Source: Oscillospiraceae bacterium (GTDB lineage: Bacteria > Bacillota > Clostridia > Oscillospirales > CAG-382). From it: a stretch of 49,704 nucleotides of DNA. The stretch spans positions 1 to 49,704 of the forward strand of contig SVSD01000009.1 of the NCBI GenBank assembly GCA_015064485.1, given 5' to 3'. Positions 6,233 to 14,296 of this stretch are shown one piece after another (position 1 is the first letter of the stretch; every line of letters begins with the position of its first letter). A program made the position numbers and the translations under genes. Under the pieces are notes generated by a model that saw only the letters and a program-made list of their open reading frames with translations, did not search any database and had not been told where the DNA came from.

Positions 6233-8412
6233 CAGTTATCCACCAGCCTTACCTGTGATCCATCTTCAATCGGCACATTTGAGCTTGTTATAACATATTC
6301 ATATCCGTATTCCGAGGAAGTATCAACGGCGCTGTTTACATTGTCCTTTTCTATTACGGTAACATCTATTCTCTTTGCAATATAACGGTTTCCGAGCGGT
6401 GTGTTCTTCACACTTGCAACAAGTATGTATTTACCGTTTGCGTCCTCTCTGATTGCCCGGTTTGGAACTACTGTATCATACGATGTCTGTCTTTCACCTA
6501 TTGAAACCTCATATGTTCTGCCGTAATTTAAATCGCCCTCAACCGATATTACAACAGTTCTGTTTCCGTCGGGATTTTTCCTGTCAAAACGGATCTCGGA
6601 AACAGTCATATTGATATTTTCGCCCCAATAGTAATTGTTGACTGTAACCTTATCTCCGACCTTTATTTTTCGGCTTTGTTCCAATGTTACGGGAATCTCA
6701 AGAACATATCCGCTTCCCGAAAGCTCAATTTCAGCAAGTATTTCACCGGGTGTAACATCAAGTCCTGCATAAACATTAAGTGTAGTGATAACACCGCTGT
6801 TTTTTGATACAACTTCGTTTGTATAGGACTTTTCTTTCAGTTTTTCAACCTTTTCTTTTTGCTCTTCTATTGCTTTTTTATCCCGTTCCGCTTCAAGGGC
6901 AAATAAAGTATCATTCTTTGACTGCTTATCTTTAAGCTTTTCGGAATTCTCTTTTGCCTCTTTTATCTGTTCTTCAATGCTTTTGATTTCTTGATCTATC
7001 TGCTTTGGCGTAGAAGAAATTGTATCATTGATATCGGAAAGTTTTTCTTTTTCGGCTTCGAGTTTTGAGTTTACAGCCTTTAAAGTATCCTTTGCCTTCT
7101 TGATTTTTTCTTTTACGGCTTTTGCCTCGGTTGAAAGCATCTCATCAAGTTCTTTGCTGATAGCATCAACCTTTTTCTGACAGTTGCTTTCAAGAGTTTT
7201 AGCATCTCTCAGATCATCTTTTGCGGAAGAAAGACGGTTGTCGTTAATTTCCGCTACCGCAAGTTCAGATCTTGCCTTTGCAAGGCTCTTGTTGAGTTCT
7301 TCTACGCTTGCTTTCTTTTCATCAAGTGCGCGTTTTGCAGATGTAAGCTCGGAGGACGAAACGGAGGTAAGAGCTTCAAGCTCTTCTTTCAAATCGTCTG
7401 TTTCATCCTTTAATTCATCATATTCAAGCTGTACTTCATCCAAAATTGCTTTTGCCGCATCCTTTTCATCGGTTTCTGCTTCTTCATATGCTTTTTTTGC
7501 ATCCGAAAGTTCTTTAGCTTTATCATCAAGCTTTTCTTTTGCTTCGTAATATTTTTCACTTGCACTTAAATACTTGCTGTTTGACTTAACAAGATCATTA
7601 TAATCCTGCTGCAGGTATATAAGCTGCTGGGATGCGGATTGATACGCGCTGTATGCACTGTCGTATGCGGCCTTTGCCGAAGAATACGAAGTACCGACAT
7701 CCTGAGAGATTTCGTCATATTCTTCCTGTCTGAACTGCACTTGTTCTTTTGCTTTTTCAAGTTCTTTTTCCGCTGCTTCAAGCTGCTTTATCTTTTCTGC
7801 GATAATATCAGAATTTGCAGCATCTCCGCTTGTAAGAAGACTGTACTGTTCTTCGAGCTCTGTTATTTCCTGAGTATATTTGTCTGCTTCATTGTGATAT
7901 ATTTTGATTATCTCTTCGCTTCCCATTTGAAGCTGTTGCTTTTTATCCGCCTCGGCACGGTCTTCTTTAAGCTCTGCTAATTTTTCTTCAAGCTCCTTTA
8001 TTTCCTCAAGGTTTTCAGAAAATTCCGATTCTTCCCGTCCAAGCATCTTGACTTGAAAATTATACTCCATATCTTCAAGAGTCTTTTGGGCATTTTTCAG
8101 CTCTTCGTTTTCATATTCTTCAAGAATGAAAAGGATCTGGCCCTTTTCAACCGTATCGCCTTCTCTGACAAGAACGCTGTCTATTGTTCTCGGCTGGTCT
8201 ACTGTAACCTTATAATTCTGAAGCGCAGTTACCGTTCCCGAACCTGTAACTGCAGTTTTTATCTGACCGTAGCCCGCATACTGACCGGAAACTTCGGGAA
8301 GCGACCAGTTAAGTATTGTGTTTGAAAAGAATGTGAGTATAAGCATAACCGACAAGAAAATTATTGCCGCATTCTTTACCCATCCTCTTTTGTTTTTAAT
8401 AATTTCGATCAT
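6232..8412 (-). CDS. HlyD-like periplasmic adaptor with very long coiled coil
   Basis: The 726-residue protein has an N-terminal membrane helix (about residues 14-34) and a first lipoyl half (about 50-100). About 430 residues of Glu/Lys/Ala/Leu-rich heptads follow (roughly 105-540), then the second lipoyl half beginning Ser-Lys-Asn-Ser-Gly-Val-Ile and beta-barrel domains to the end. This is the membrane fusion protein layout, but the hairpin is several times longer than in typical HlyD or MacA proteins of 350-450 residues. In Gram-positive bacteria such proteins act outside the membrane with MacB-type exporters. Here the neighbours are importer permeases, with a spacing of one base. Its job in this operon is unknown. 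Confidence 0.8.
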   Translation of the reverse strand: MIEIIKNKRGWVKNAAIIFLSVMLILTFFSNTILNWSLPEVSGQYAGYGQIKTAVTGSGTVTALQNYKVTVDQPRTIDSVLVREGDTVEKGQILFILEEYENEELKNAQKTLEDMEYNFQVKMLGREESEFSENLEEIKELEEKLAELKEDRAEADKKQQLQMGSEEIIKIYHNEADKYTQEITELEEQYSLLTSGDAANSDIIAEKIKQLEAAEKELEKAKEQVQFRQEEYDEISQDVGTSYSSAKAAYDSAYSAYQSASQQLIYLQQDYNDLVKSNSKYLSASEKYYEAKEKLDDKAKELSDAKKAYEEAETDEKDAAKAILDEVQLEYDELKDETDDLKEELEALTSVSSSELTSAKRALDEKKASVEELNKSLAKARSELAVAEINDNRLSSAKDDLRDAKTLESNCQKKVDAISKELDEMLSTEAKAVKEKIKKAKDTLKAVNSKLEAEKEKLSDINDTISSTPKQIDQEIKSIEEQIKEAKENSEKLKDKQSKNDTLFALEAERDKKAIEEQKEKVEKLKEKSYTNEVVSKNSGVITTLNVYAGLDVTPGEILAEIELSGSGYVLEIPVTLEQSRKIKVGDKVTVNNYYWGENINMTVSEIRFDRKNPDGNRTVVISVEGDLNYGRTYEVSIGERQTSYDTVVPNRAIREDANGKYILVASVKNTPLGNRYIAKRIDVTVIEKDNVNSAVDTSSEYGYEYVITSSNVPIEDGSQVRLVDN

Positions 8413-8413
8413 A

Positions 8414-9313
8414 TCAGTCTTTTAAACCTCCCGAACTTGAAATTCCCTCTACAAGATATTCTTCTCCGTAAAGGAAAAGAAGCAATGCAGGTATCATATA
8501 TATTACCGCAACGGCAAAAGCAAGGCTTATTTCGCCGGTATTGATTTCCGACAAAAATACCGAAAGCGGCATTTTATCTCTGTCTGTAAGAAGAACGATA
8601 AACTGCTCGACCATATTCCAGTAATCTATAAAAATGAGTATTATAACGGAAAATATCGAACTTCTGCAGGCGGGAATACATATACGGGTACATATCTGCC
8701 ATTCTCCCGCACCGTCAAGTCTTGCCGCCTCTATAATACTTTCGGGAATTCTTTTCATACTTTTTGTAAGAAGAAATACAGCAAAGGGTGAAAAAATCCC
8801 GGGAAGAATTACCGCCCACCGTGTTTCAAGAATTCCGAGAAAATCCGCAACCAGGTAATTGGGCACAAGCGTTACCTGATAAGGCATAAACATCAAAACT
8901 ATGTATGCAAAAAATATTAACTGCCTGAGTTTTCCGCGGTATCTTGCAAATCCGTAGGAAGCAAGACAAGCCACGATAAGCTGAAACACAACTATCGGCA
9001 AAACTAAAATTACCGCATTCCAGAATTTCAAAAGATAATCGGGGCTTTTGAAAAGTACGGTATAATACTGGGTAAAAACAACCCGGTCGGGTATAAGCTT
9101 AAGATTTACTTTTTCAGAAATGTAAACTTTTCCGCCCGACTCGCCTGTTGCAAATATCGAGCCGTAATTTGCATTTATCTCGCTTTCCGAAACGAATGAA
9201 TTTGCAATCGTAAAAACTGTCGGAAAAAGGAAAAGCAGAGAAAAAGCAAAAACAAGAACAAAAGTGAGCGAATTTTTCAAAAAGCGGGATAAAGTCAGTT
9301 TTTTCTTTTTCAA
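8414..9313 (-). CDS. Carbohydrate ABC transporter permease, MalG type
   Basis: The 299-residue protein has six predicted membrane helices. The inner loop carries the EAA motif Glu-Ala-Ala-Arg-Leu-Asp-Gly-Ala-Gly-Glu-Trp (about residues 193-203), which contacts the ATPase. The N-terminal segment and the long first external loop are as in MalG/LacG-type CUT1 permeases. It starts with a 4-nt overlap (ATGA) with the MalF-type gene and pairs with it. No ATPase gene is present in the operon, so a shared MsiK/MalK-type ATPase encoded elsewhere is likely. Confidence 0.88.
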   Translation of the reverse strand: MKKKKLTLSRFLKNSLTFVLVFAFSLLFLFPTVFTIANSFVSESEINANYGSIFATGESGGKVYISEKVNLKLIPDRVVFTQYYTVLFKSPDYLLKFWNAVILVLPIVVFQLIVACLASYGFARYRGKLRQLIFFAYIVLMFMPYQVTLVPNYLVADFLGILETRWAVILPGIFSPFAVFLLTKSMKRIPESIIEAARLDGAGEWQICTRICIPACRSSIFSVIILIFIDYWNMVEQFIVLLTDRDKMPLSVFLSEINTGEISLAFAVAVIYMIPALLLFLYGEEYLVEGISSSGGLKD

Positions 9314-10221
9314 TGTTCCACATCCTTTCCGAATCTGTCCTCAGCTATGAAAAGGATGCCGACGATTATTACCATTACAACGAACATAATAACCGATGCT
9401 GTAGAAAGCTTCTGGTATTCAAAGCGGATAAACATATTGTTCATATAATGCTGTAAGGTATAAAGAGATTTATACGGATAATTTCCGGTTAAAAGATATA
9501 CTTCGCGGAAAATCTTAAACGAGTTTATAAGAGATATTATTGTAACAAATAGTATTGACGGTGAAAGATAGCGCAGTTTTATTGAAAAGAATATCTGTCT
9601 TTCGCTTGCTCCGTCAACCATTGCCGCTTCTATCGGGAACTTTGGAATATTGCCGATCGCCGCCATAAAAATAATCATATTATATCCGATATTTTTCCAT
9701 AGAAACAGCAAAACAACAACATATATTCCGTATTCTGATTTCAGCCAGTCTACCGCCTGTCCTCCGAAAAGCGTAACAATATTTGAAAGCACTCCCTGAT
9801 GATGAAATACTACCTGCCATATTAAAACTACCGATGCGACAGGTACCATCATAGGGCTTAATAAAAATGTACGCAGTTTACTTTTCATAGGAATGTCTCC
9901 CTCAAGCGCAACAGCCAGCAAAAGCGGAAGAATAACGGCAAGAGGAACGGCAAGAATTGAGATTGCGAAAGTATTTTTCGCAGCAAGTCGGAAAGCTTCG
10001 TTTCCGAAAAGGCTTATAAAGTTATCAAAACCAACAAAATTCTTATTGACAGGATCGTCAATAACAGAATAGTAAAGAACTACAATAAAAGGAATCGCAA
10101 AAAAGACAGCCACTCCGATAAGGCTCGGCAGCAAAAAAAACGCTGAACTGATTTTTGCTCTTTTATGTTCGTTAAATTGTTTTCTCTTTTTATTTTTTAT
10201 GTATTTTTTCAACATCAGCAT
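9310..10221 (-). CDS. Carbohydrate ABC transporter permease, MalF type
   Basis: The 303-residue protein has six predicted membrane helices after a basic N-terminus. The EAA loop reads Glu-Ala-Ala-Met-Val-Asp-Gly-Ala-Ser-Glu-Arg (about residues 198-208). The opening Phe-Leu-Leu-Pro-Ser-Leu and Gly-Phe-Asp-Asn-Phe motifs are typical of CUT1 MalF/UgpA permeases. It is the first gene of the five-gene operon. Two ATGs lie 6 nt apart; I kept the first. Substrate cannot be read from the sequence. Confidence 0.88.
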   Translation of the reverse strand: MLMLKKYIKNKKRKQFNEHKRAKISSAFFLLPSLIGVAVFFAIPFIVVLYYSVIDDPVNKNFVGFDNFISLFGNEAFRLAAKNTFAISILAVPLAVILPLLLAVALEGDIPMKSKLRTFLLSPMMVPVASVVLIWQVVFHHQGVLSNIVTLFGGQAVDWLKSEYGIYVVVLLFLWKNIGYNMIIFMAAIGNIPKFPIEAAMVDGASERQIFFSIKLRYLSPSILFVTIISLINSFKIFREVYLLTGNYPYKSLYTLQHYMNNMFIRFEYQKLSTASVIMFVVMVIIVGILFIAEDRFGKDVEH

Positions 10222-10243
10222 TGCCTCGGAAAGTATTTTAAAT

Positions 10244-10293
10244 ATTATACACCCATTTTTATAATTAGACGAAAATAACTTGTAAATTGTTCC
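10244..10293 (-). promoter_or_regulatory. Promoter region of the ABC/HlyD operon, with a possible ECF-type element
   Basis: On the minus strand TATAAT (10244-10249) stands about 23 nt before the first permease start, without a clear -35. Overlapping it upstream is GGAAC (10289-10293), 17 nt, then CGTC (10268-10271), which resembles an extracytoplasmic-function sigma promoter. Which one is used cannot be told from the sequence. Confidence 0.4.
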
Positions 10294-10335
10294 TGAATTT
10301 AAAGTTTTTTTGAGATTTTTTCAGCTTTTTCAACA

Positions 10336-10371
10336 AGAAAAAATCAGCCGCTTCGCATTTTGCGAAACGGC
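10336..10371 (-). terminator. Terminator of the SipL-like gene
   Basis: On the minus strand an 11-bp stem with one G-U wobble (10347-10371, loop of 3) starts 7 nt after the stop codon and is followed by ATTTTTTC, a standard intrinsic terminator. Confidence 0.85.
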
Positions 10372-10377
10372 CGTTTC

Positions 10378-11928
10378 TTATCTGAGTATTACAGGTGTTT
10401 CTTTTTCAAAATCTGAGCCTGTTATTGCGTTTTCACTCTTTATCTTTTCATAAGAAACTCCGTGATTTTTTGCAACATTCCATACGCTTTCTCCCTTTTG
10501 CGGATAGTAAAGCGAAAAACCGCTCTTTACAGAATCTTTTCCGCAGGTATCTGACACTTCGTATCCCGTTATCATATCAACAGAATCTTCACAAAGGGCA
10601 ATAACGCTTCCGTCGGTAGCAAGACTTATTTCAAGCTCGCCTGAAGAAAGCAGACAGTCGTATGCACACATATATGTATTACAAACCCATTTTACCTTGT
10701 TCTTGAAAATTTCATAAGGTATATTTTTTATGGGAATTCTTATATTTATAGCAGCACTTTGCGCTTCAGCTTCGCCGTTTTCCTTCACACCCAAAACCGT
10801 CAATACTCCTTTTGCGGGAAGGAATGTACTTCCGTCTGAAAATTCGGGATTTAAAAACGACAGCTCAAGATTATTTGAAACAATTTCCGTTATTCCGCGC
10901 AAATCAAGGCGAACTTTGTCTTTATATTGCGCCTGAGAGGAATATTTGTCGATAAGACTGTAAATTCTGTTCTTTTCCCTTGTTGGAACGATATTCTCAT
11001 TCACGGAATACATATCGGTTATAACAGTACATTTTTCATTTGCAACAGCAAAGACACCGAGAATAACAGAAGCTGAAATATCAAATATACGCTGTTCGCC
11101 GTAGTCGTCATTAAGTGTACTTACAGTTACCGAATCACAAAATGCCGAAACTGTCGCTTCCCAGCTGCTCTCAACACAAGGAACATCCACTTCCGATTCA
11201 AAGGGGATTTCCTGCTCTAATGATATGTATTCTGTGTCATTATCGTGCTTTGCTTCATAAAGACATTTGAAATTAGCCTTTCCGTAAACCTTAACCGTAC
11301 CGTCGCTTACACTTACGGAATTTACACAAACATCCATATCGGTACAAACGATATCTTCGATTTCGGGAGCATCATCATCAATTTTTATTTCCCTGGAAAT
11401 ATCGCATCTTATTCCTTCATTTATCTCCATCTTTGCTCTTTGAGTTTCTCTTTTTAAAGTTTCAAGACCACATTTTGGGGTTTCTGTATCTCCGAGGCAG
11501 AATTTTGCATCAGAAAAAGCCAAAACCTCACACGATACAGTAAATTTTCCCCTTGCGGTCATCAGTCTAAGTCCTGTGTTTTTCGTGCTTGCGGCAACAG
11601 GAGAAGTTTTTACACAAATGTGATATTTTGAAGCGTCTGAAGTACCGATATCTTTATCAAAGCGTATATCAAACGGTTCTTTGAAAATCACATTTTTAAG
11701 AAGACCTGTATTTTCGCTCACATATAAAACATTAAATATCGTTTCACCGCCGACGATAACTTTGTTATCGCTTATAACCTTTTCCAAAACTCTGACACGG
11801 GCGCTTGTTTTTACGATCCGTTTTATTCCCGGCATATACTCGGCAAGAGTGTACTCCGAAGTTGAATTTATTTCGCTTTTTTCCGAGAAAACCGTATCAA
11901 AATATGAATTTGTGCATTTTGTGTCCAT
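10378..11928 (-). CDS. SipL-like SPOCS (DUF3794) and LysM domain protein
   Basis: Starting at the ATG at 11928, preceded by AAAGGAG at 8 nt, the product has 516 residues; a longer reading from 11958 has no ribosome binding site. The body contains repeated DUF3794/SPOCS modules with the pattern Val-Ile-x-Gly-x-x-x-x-x-Val-Leu-Tyr-Val near residues 55-75 and again in the middle and C-terminal parts. The last 45 residues form a LysM domain (Tyr-x-x-Gln-x-Gly-Glu-Ser-Val-Trp-x-Val-Ala-Lys). This is the architecture of clostridial SipL, which binds SpoIVA during assembly of the spore coat base. No membrane segment or signal peptide is seen. A SpoVM-like micro-ORF lies just upstream, consistent with a sporulation role. 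Confidence 0.8.
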   Translation of the reverse strand: MDTKCTNSYFDTVFSEKSEINSTSEYTLAEYMPGIKRIVKTSARVRVLEKVISDNKVIVGGETIFNVLYVSENTGLLKNVIFKEPFDIRFDKDIGTSDASKYHICVKTSPVAASTKNTGLRLMTARGKFTVSCEVLAFSDAKFCLGDTETPKCGLETLKRETQRAKMEINEGIRCDISREIKIDDDAPEIEDIVCTDMDVCVNSVSVSDGTVKVYGKANFKCLYEAKHDNDTEYISLEQEIPFESEVDVPCVESSWEATVSAFCDSVTVSTLNDDYGEQRIFDISASVILGVFAVANEKCTVITDMYSVNENIVPTREKNRIYSLIDKYSSQAQYKDKVRLDLRGITEIVSNNLELSFLNPEFSDGSTFLPAKGVLTVLGVKENGEAEAQSAAINIRIPIKNIPYEIFKNKVKWVCNTYMCAYDCLLSSGELEISLATDGSVIALCEDSVDMITGYEVSDTCGKDSVKSGFSLYYPQKGESVWNVAKNHGVSYEKIKSENAITGSDFEKETPVILR

Positions 11929-11982
11929 ATACTTATCTCCTTTAGGTGTTCTATTCAAGTATATGACTGCAAATAAGTAATA

Positions 11983-12054
11983 TTACTGCTTTTTAATAAA
12001 AACCGACAAAACCTTTCTCAAAAGCTTACCGGGATAAAATACTACAATTTTCAT
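11983..12054 (-). CDS. SpoVM-like 23-residue amphipathic peptide
   Basis: This ORF encodes a cationic peptide of 23 residues that begins MKIVVFYPGKLLRK and ends with two Lys and Gln. It has a near-ideal ribosome binding site, AGGAGG placed 6 nt before the ATG and overlapping the TAG stop of the upstream membrane-protein gene. SpoVM of Bacillus is 26 residues: a Met-Lys start, a short extended part, a critical Pro at position 9, then an amphipathic helix that senses forespore membrane curvature. Here Pro is at position 8, followed by a helix alternating Leu/Val with Lys/Arg. Position directly before a SipL-like gene strengthens the idea, since SpoVM, SpoIVA and SipL work together. The homology is short, so the call is tentative. 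Confidence 0.55.
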   Translation of the reverse strand: MKIVVFYPGKLLRKVLSVFIKKQ

Positions 12055-12063
12055 AATGACCTC

Positions 12064-12210
12064 CTACAAACAAAAATATAAAATACCGGCTATCATCAAA
12101 AGCGCCGCCTCTATATACACAAGAGCCGCAAGGGGTAAAAAGCTTGATACAAGAATAACAAATCCGACTGCAAAAATACCAAGCCCTATCAATTTGCAAT
12201 TTCTTTTCAT
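12064..12210 (-). CDS. Small two-helix membrane protein
   Basis: The product has 48 residues: a basic N-terminus (MKRNCK) and two hydrophobic stretches (about residues 7-24 and 28-47) separated by a short Pro turn. A GGGGG run lies about 6 nt before the ATG at 12210. A longer in-frame start at 12297 would run back through the neighbouring hairpin and is unlikely. Its stop codon overlaps the ribosome binding site of the SpoVM-like ORF, so the two are probably translated together. I recognise no family. Confidence 0.5.
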   Translation of the reverse strand: MKRNCKLIGLGIFAVGFVILVSSFLPLAALVYIEAALLMIAGILYFCL

Positions 12211-12269
12211 GGCAGCCCCCAAAAAAATGTTGTACTGTATTTTATGCGGAGATATTAAATTTGACAATA

Positions 12270-12292
12270 AAAAAACTCCCTCAGGAGTTTTT
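12270..12292. terminator. Small bidirectional terminator
   Basis: ACTCC (12275-12279) and GGAGT (12284-12288) are flanked by A and T runs on both sides, giving a short stem with a U tract on either strand. The stop of the minus-strand metallopeptidase gene lies in the loop. It separates that gene from the sporulation cluster. Confidence 0.65.
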
Positions 12293-12811
12293 TTCATTAT
12301 CAGGTAACATTTTAAGTTGTTTTTGTCTTAATTTATAATCCGGCATATGTTTTTCCACTTCAAGATAAAAGGCTCTCGAATGATTTTTATGTTTAATATG
12401 GCAAAGCTCATGAAGTATCACATAATCGATAATCTCATCGGAATACGAAAAAAGAAATACAGAAAAATTCAATCTGTTTTTACCGCTGCAGCTTCCAAAT
12501 CTGGTTTTAGCCCTTGTAATTCCGACAGATGCAGGATAAAAGCCTGTAAGCTCCGAAAAATAAGGAACCCGTTTTTCAAGATAAACTTTTCCTTTTTCAA
12601 AAAGTTCTTTTACATATTCGTCAGAATACAGTTCGTTTTTCCTTTTCTTTTTCGCTATCGCATCATTTATCCACTTTTCGTTTTTCCGGACAAAATCATC
12701 TATTGTTTTTTCGGATACAAAAAACGGTGCTTTTACTATTACGCAAAGAGCGTCCGAAACAGTAATTGAAACAGACTTCCGTTTCATTCTTACAACTTTA
12801 TATTCTATCAT
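12281..12811 (-). CDS. YgjP-type zinc metallopeptidase (M48-like, DUF45)
   Basis: The product has 176 residues from the ATG at 12811, which overlaps the stop of the upstream transporter gene (ATGA) and has AAAGGAAA before it. The N-terminal half is strand-rich with basic residues. The zinc site is His-Glu-Leu-Cys-His (about residues 137-141), followed by Asn-His-Ser-x-x-Phe with the third ligand. An Arg-x-x-Phe-Gly-Ser-Cys motif lies before it, as in YgjP/DUF45 proteins. Members are cytosolic predicted proteases of uncertain substrate. Downstream of it lies a short hairpin terminator. Confidence 0.8.
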   Translation of the reverse strand: MIEYKVVRMKRKSVSITVSDALCVIVKAPFFVSEKTIDDFVRKNEKWINDAIAKKKRKNELYSDEYVKELFEKGKVYLEKRVPYFSELTGFYPASVGITRAKTRFGSCSGKNRLNFSVFLFSYSDEIIDYVILHELCHIKHKNHSRAFYLEVEKHMPDYKLRQKQLKMLPDNEKNS

Positions 12812-13875
12812 TTGTTTTTCCTTTTGATTTTTAGATGTATAAGATGTTCGGCCATAAGTATAAGCGCAACTATACCGAAATATCCGCATATCGGATAAAC
12901 TGTTCCGATAAGATCTCCGAAACCGAACAGACCAAACATATATATCAAGATTACAACTGCAGCCGTCGTAATTTTCTTATTCTTATTTAAAAGTTCGCTT
13001 TTTTCAGTAATATAATGAATTGCGCCCACAAGAGAGGACAATCCCGTTCCAAGCATACCGAAAAACAGCAAAACAGCATAAATCAGCGAAAGAGCGGGAG
13101 ATATTCTCTCAGCCACAAAAAGCATAGGTAATTCTTTTGACGCCGATTCGGGACATAAATACATCGAAAAATATATGCAGATTGCGATGAGAAGCAAAAG
13201 TCCGCTGCCGATTGCAATTCCTCTTACCATTCGTCTTTTGCCTGATATAACAGAACCAAGCGGCGCAAGTATTTCAACCGATGAGAAAAGATTATAAGAT
13301 ACAAAAGTAAGGGCCGAAAGCCACCAGACCTTAAGAAAGGGATTTACTTGCGCATCCGTCGGAACATAATTGATGTTCGAAACAGGAAAACACATATACG
13401 ACAGTATTCCTATTATAACCGTAAAAACAACAAGCAACGGTACCGTAAGCGAAAAAACATATACCATCCGCTTATGACCGCCAAGGGCAAGAAGATAAAT
13501 TATAACACAAAAAACTGCGGATGAGATATAAGGCGAAAAAGAAAATTGCTGAGCAAAAAGAGCGCCGACACCTGCAGACATTATTATTGCAATTCCGAGG
13601 AGAAAAAAGACAGTTGCAACTCCGACAAACGCCCTGAAAAATCTATTGTTTTTTCTTATTATTAATTTATCACATTCGCCTGTTCCGCGAAGCGCGGAAA
13701 GCCTCATCAGAAGGACACCGAACAAAAAAAGCAGAGTCATAGAAAGAACCAGCCCGAAAAGTCCGAATAACCCAAATGCACCGAAAAATTGCCACAACTC
13801 CTGCCCCGAAACAAATCCGGCTCCCAAAAAGCATCCGGCAAAAGTGAGTGCGATTCTGAAAGAATTAAGATTCAT
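12808..13875 (-). CDS. YkvI-family membrane transporter
   Basis: This 355-residue, very hydrophobic protein has about ten predicted membrane helices. The first helix contains the family pattern Gly-Ala-Gly-Phe-Val-Ser-Gly-Gln-Glu-Leu (about residues 19-28), which is the broken-helix substrate-site motif of the YkvI group within the LeuT-fold superfamily, related to amino-acid symporters. No substrate is established for YkvI. The gene is translationally coupled to the downstream metallopeptidase. Its own start lies at the edge of the 420-bp AT-rich region shared with the divergent BMC operon. Confidence 0.75.
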   Translation of the reverse strand: MNLNSFRIALTFAGCFLGAGFVSGQELWQFFGAFGLFGLFGLVLSMTLLFLFGVLLMRLSALRGTGECDKLIIRKNNRFFRAFVGVATVFFLLGIAIIMSAGVGALFAQQFSFSPYISSAVFCVIIYLLALGGHKRMVYVFSLTVPLLVVFTVIIGILSYMCFPVSNINYVPTDAQVNPFLKVWWLSALTFVSYNLFSSVEILAPLGSVISGKRRMVRGIAIGSGLLLLIAICIYFSMYLCPESASKELPMLFVAERISPALSLIYAVLLFFGMLGTGLSSLVGAIHYITEKSELLNKNKKITTAAVVILIYMFGLFGFGDLIGTVYPICGYFGIVALILMAEHLIHLKIKRKNK

Positions 13876-14003
13876 TCTCTAAAAGCCTTTCATTTTCAAG
13901 TTTTAAATCTACATTATATATATTAACATATGAAAAAGTCTATTGCAAGAGATTTTTTACATAGTCTTTTGATAGGATTTGGTTTAACACTTAATTAAAA
14001 CAG

Positions 14004-14026
14004 AAAATGTTACTGGGTAACATTTT
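14004..14026. promoter_or_regulatory. Perfect inverted repeat, candidate operator of the BMC operon
   Basis: AAAATGTTAC (14004-14013), TGG, GTAACATTTT (14017-14026): an exact 10-bp dyad with a 3-nt centre in the divergent region, about 180 nt upstream of the promoter. The compact form and odd spacing suit a repressor dimer. It is not followed by a long T run in either direction. No regulator gene is adjacent, so the protein that would bind it is unknown. Confidence 0.45.
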
Positions 14027-14203
14027 GTAAAATCTTGTTGTTTTTTAAAAAAAGAATTTTAAGTTATCTTTCAGCGGCTGTTTTCCTACCTTTTAGATAT
14101 GTTTTTAACTGACATTTATTCACAACTAAAAGAAATTTTTAAAAAAATCCATATTTTTAACTCATTTTTCAACTAAATTTCAAAAAATATTGGGTTTATA
14201 TTA

Positions 14204-14232
14204 TTGACATAAATAGTAATATGTTGTATCAT
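14204..14232 (+). promoter_or_regulatory. Sigma-A-type promoter for the HAD-BMC operon
   Basis: TTGACA (14204-14209), 17 nt, TATCAT (14227-14232). Transcription would start near 14239, about 60 nt before the HAD gene. The -35 is perfect and the -10 matches five of six consensus bases. Confidence 0.65.
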
Positions 14233-14251
14233 TATAATGTATGATGATAAG

Positions 14252-14273
14252 AATTTAATATTTTTATTAAATT
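14252..14273 (+). promoter_or_regulatory. Leader hairpin in front of the BMC operon
   Basis: AATTTAATA (14252-14260) and TATTAAATT (14265-14273) are exact complements around TTTT, inside the predicted 5' leader and about 10 nt before the ribosome binding site. It is AT-only and may be weak. It could act as an mRNA element or an operator. Confidence 0.35.
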
Positions 14274-14296
14274 TCATACGATAAGGGGTGTGGGAA

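Larger units (their letters stand above)
13876..14296. other. AT-rich divergent intergenic region without a supported gene
   Basis: This 421-bp region separates the minus-strand YkvI gene from the plus-strand BMC operon. It holds one exact 10-bp inverted repeat (14004-14026), a good plus-strand promoter (14204-14232) and a leader hairpin (14252-14273). A 22-codon ATG frame near 13930 lacks a ribosome binding site and is not called. Confidence 0.7.

Noticed and set aside
13931-14002. A 22-codon ATG frame (MKKSIARDFLHSLL...) in the intergenic region before the BMC operon
   Set aside because: It has no ribosome binding site, no terminator and no family likeness. A short frame of this kind is expected by chance in an AT-rich gap.
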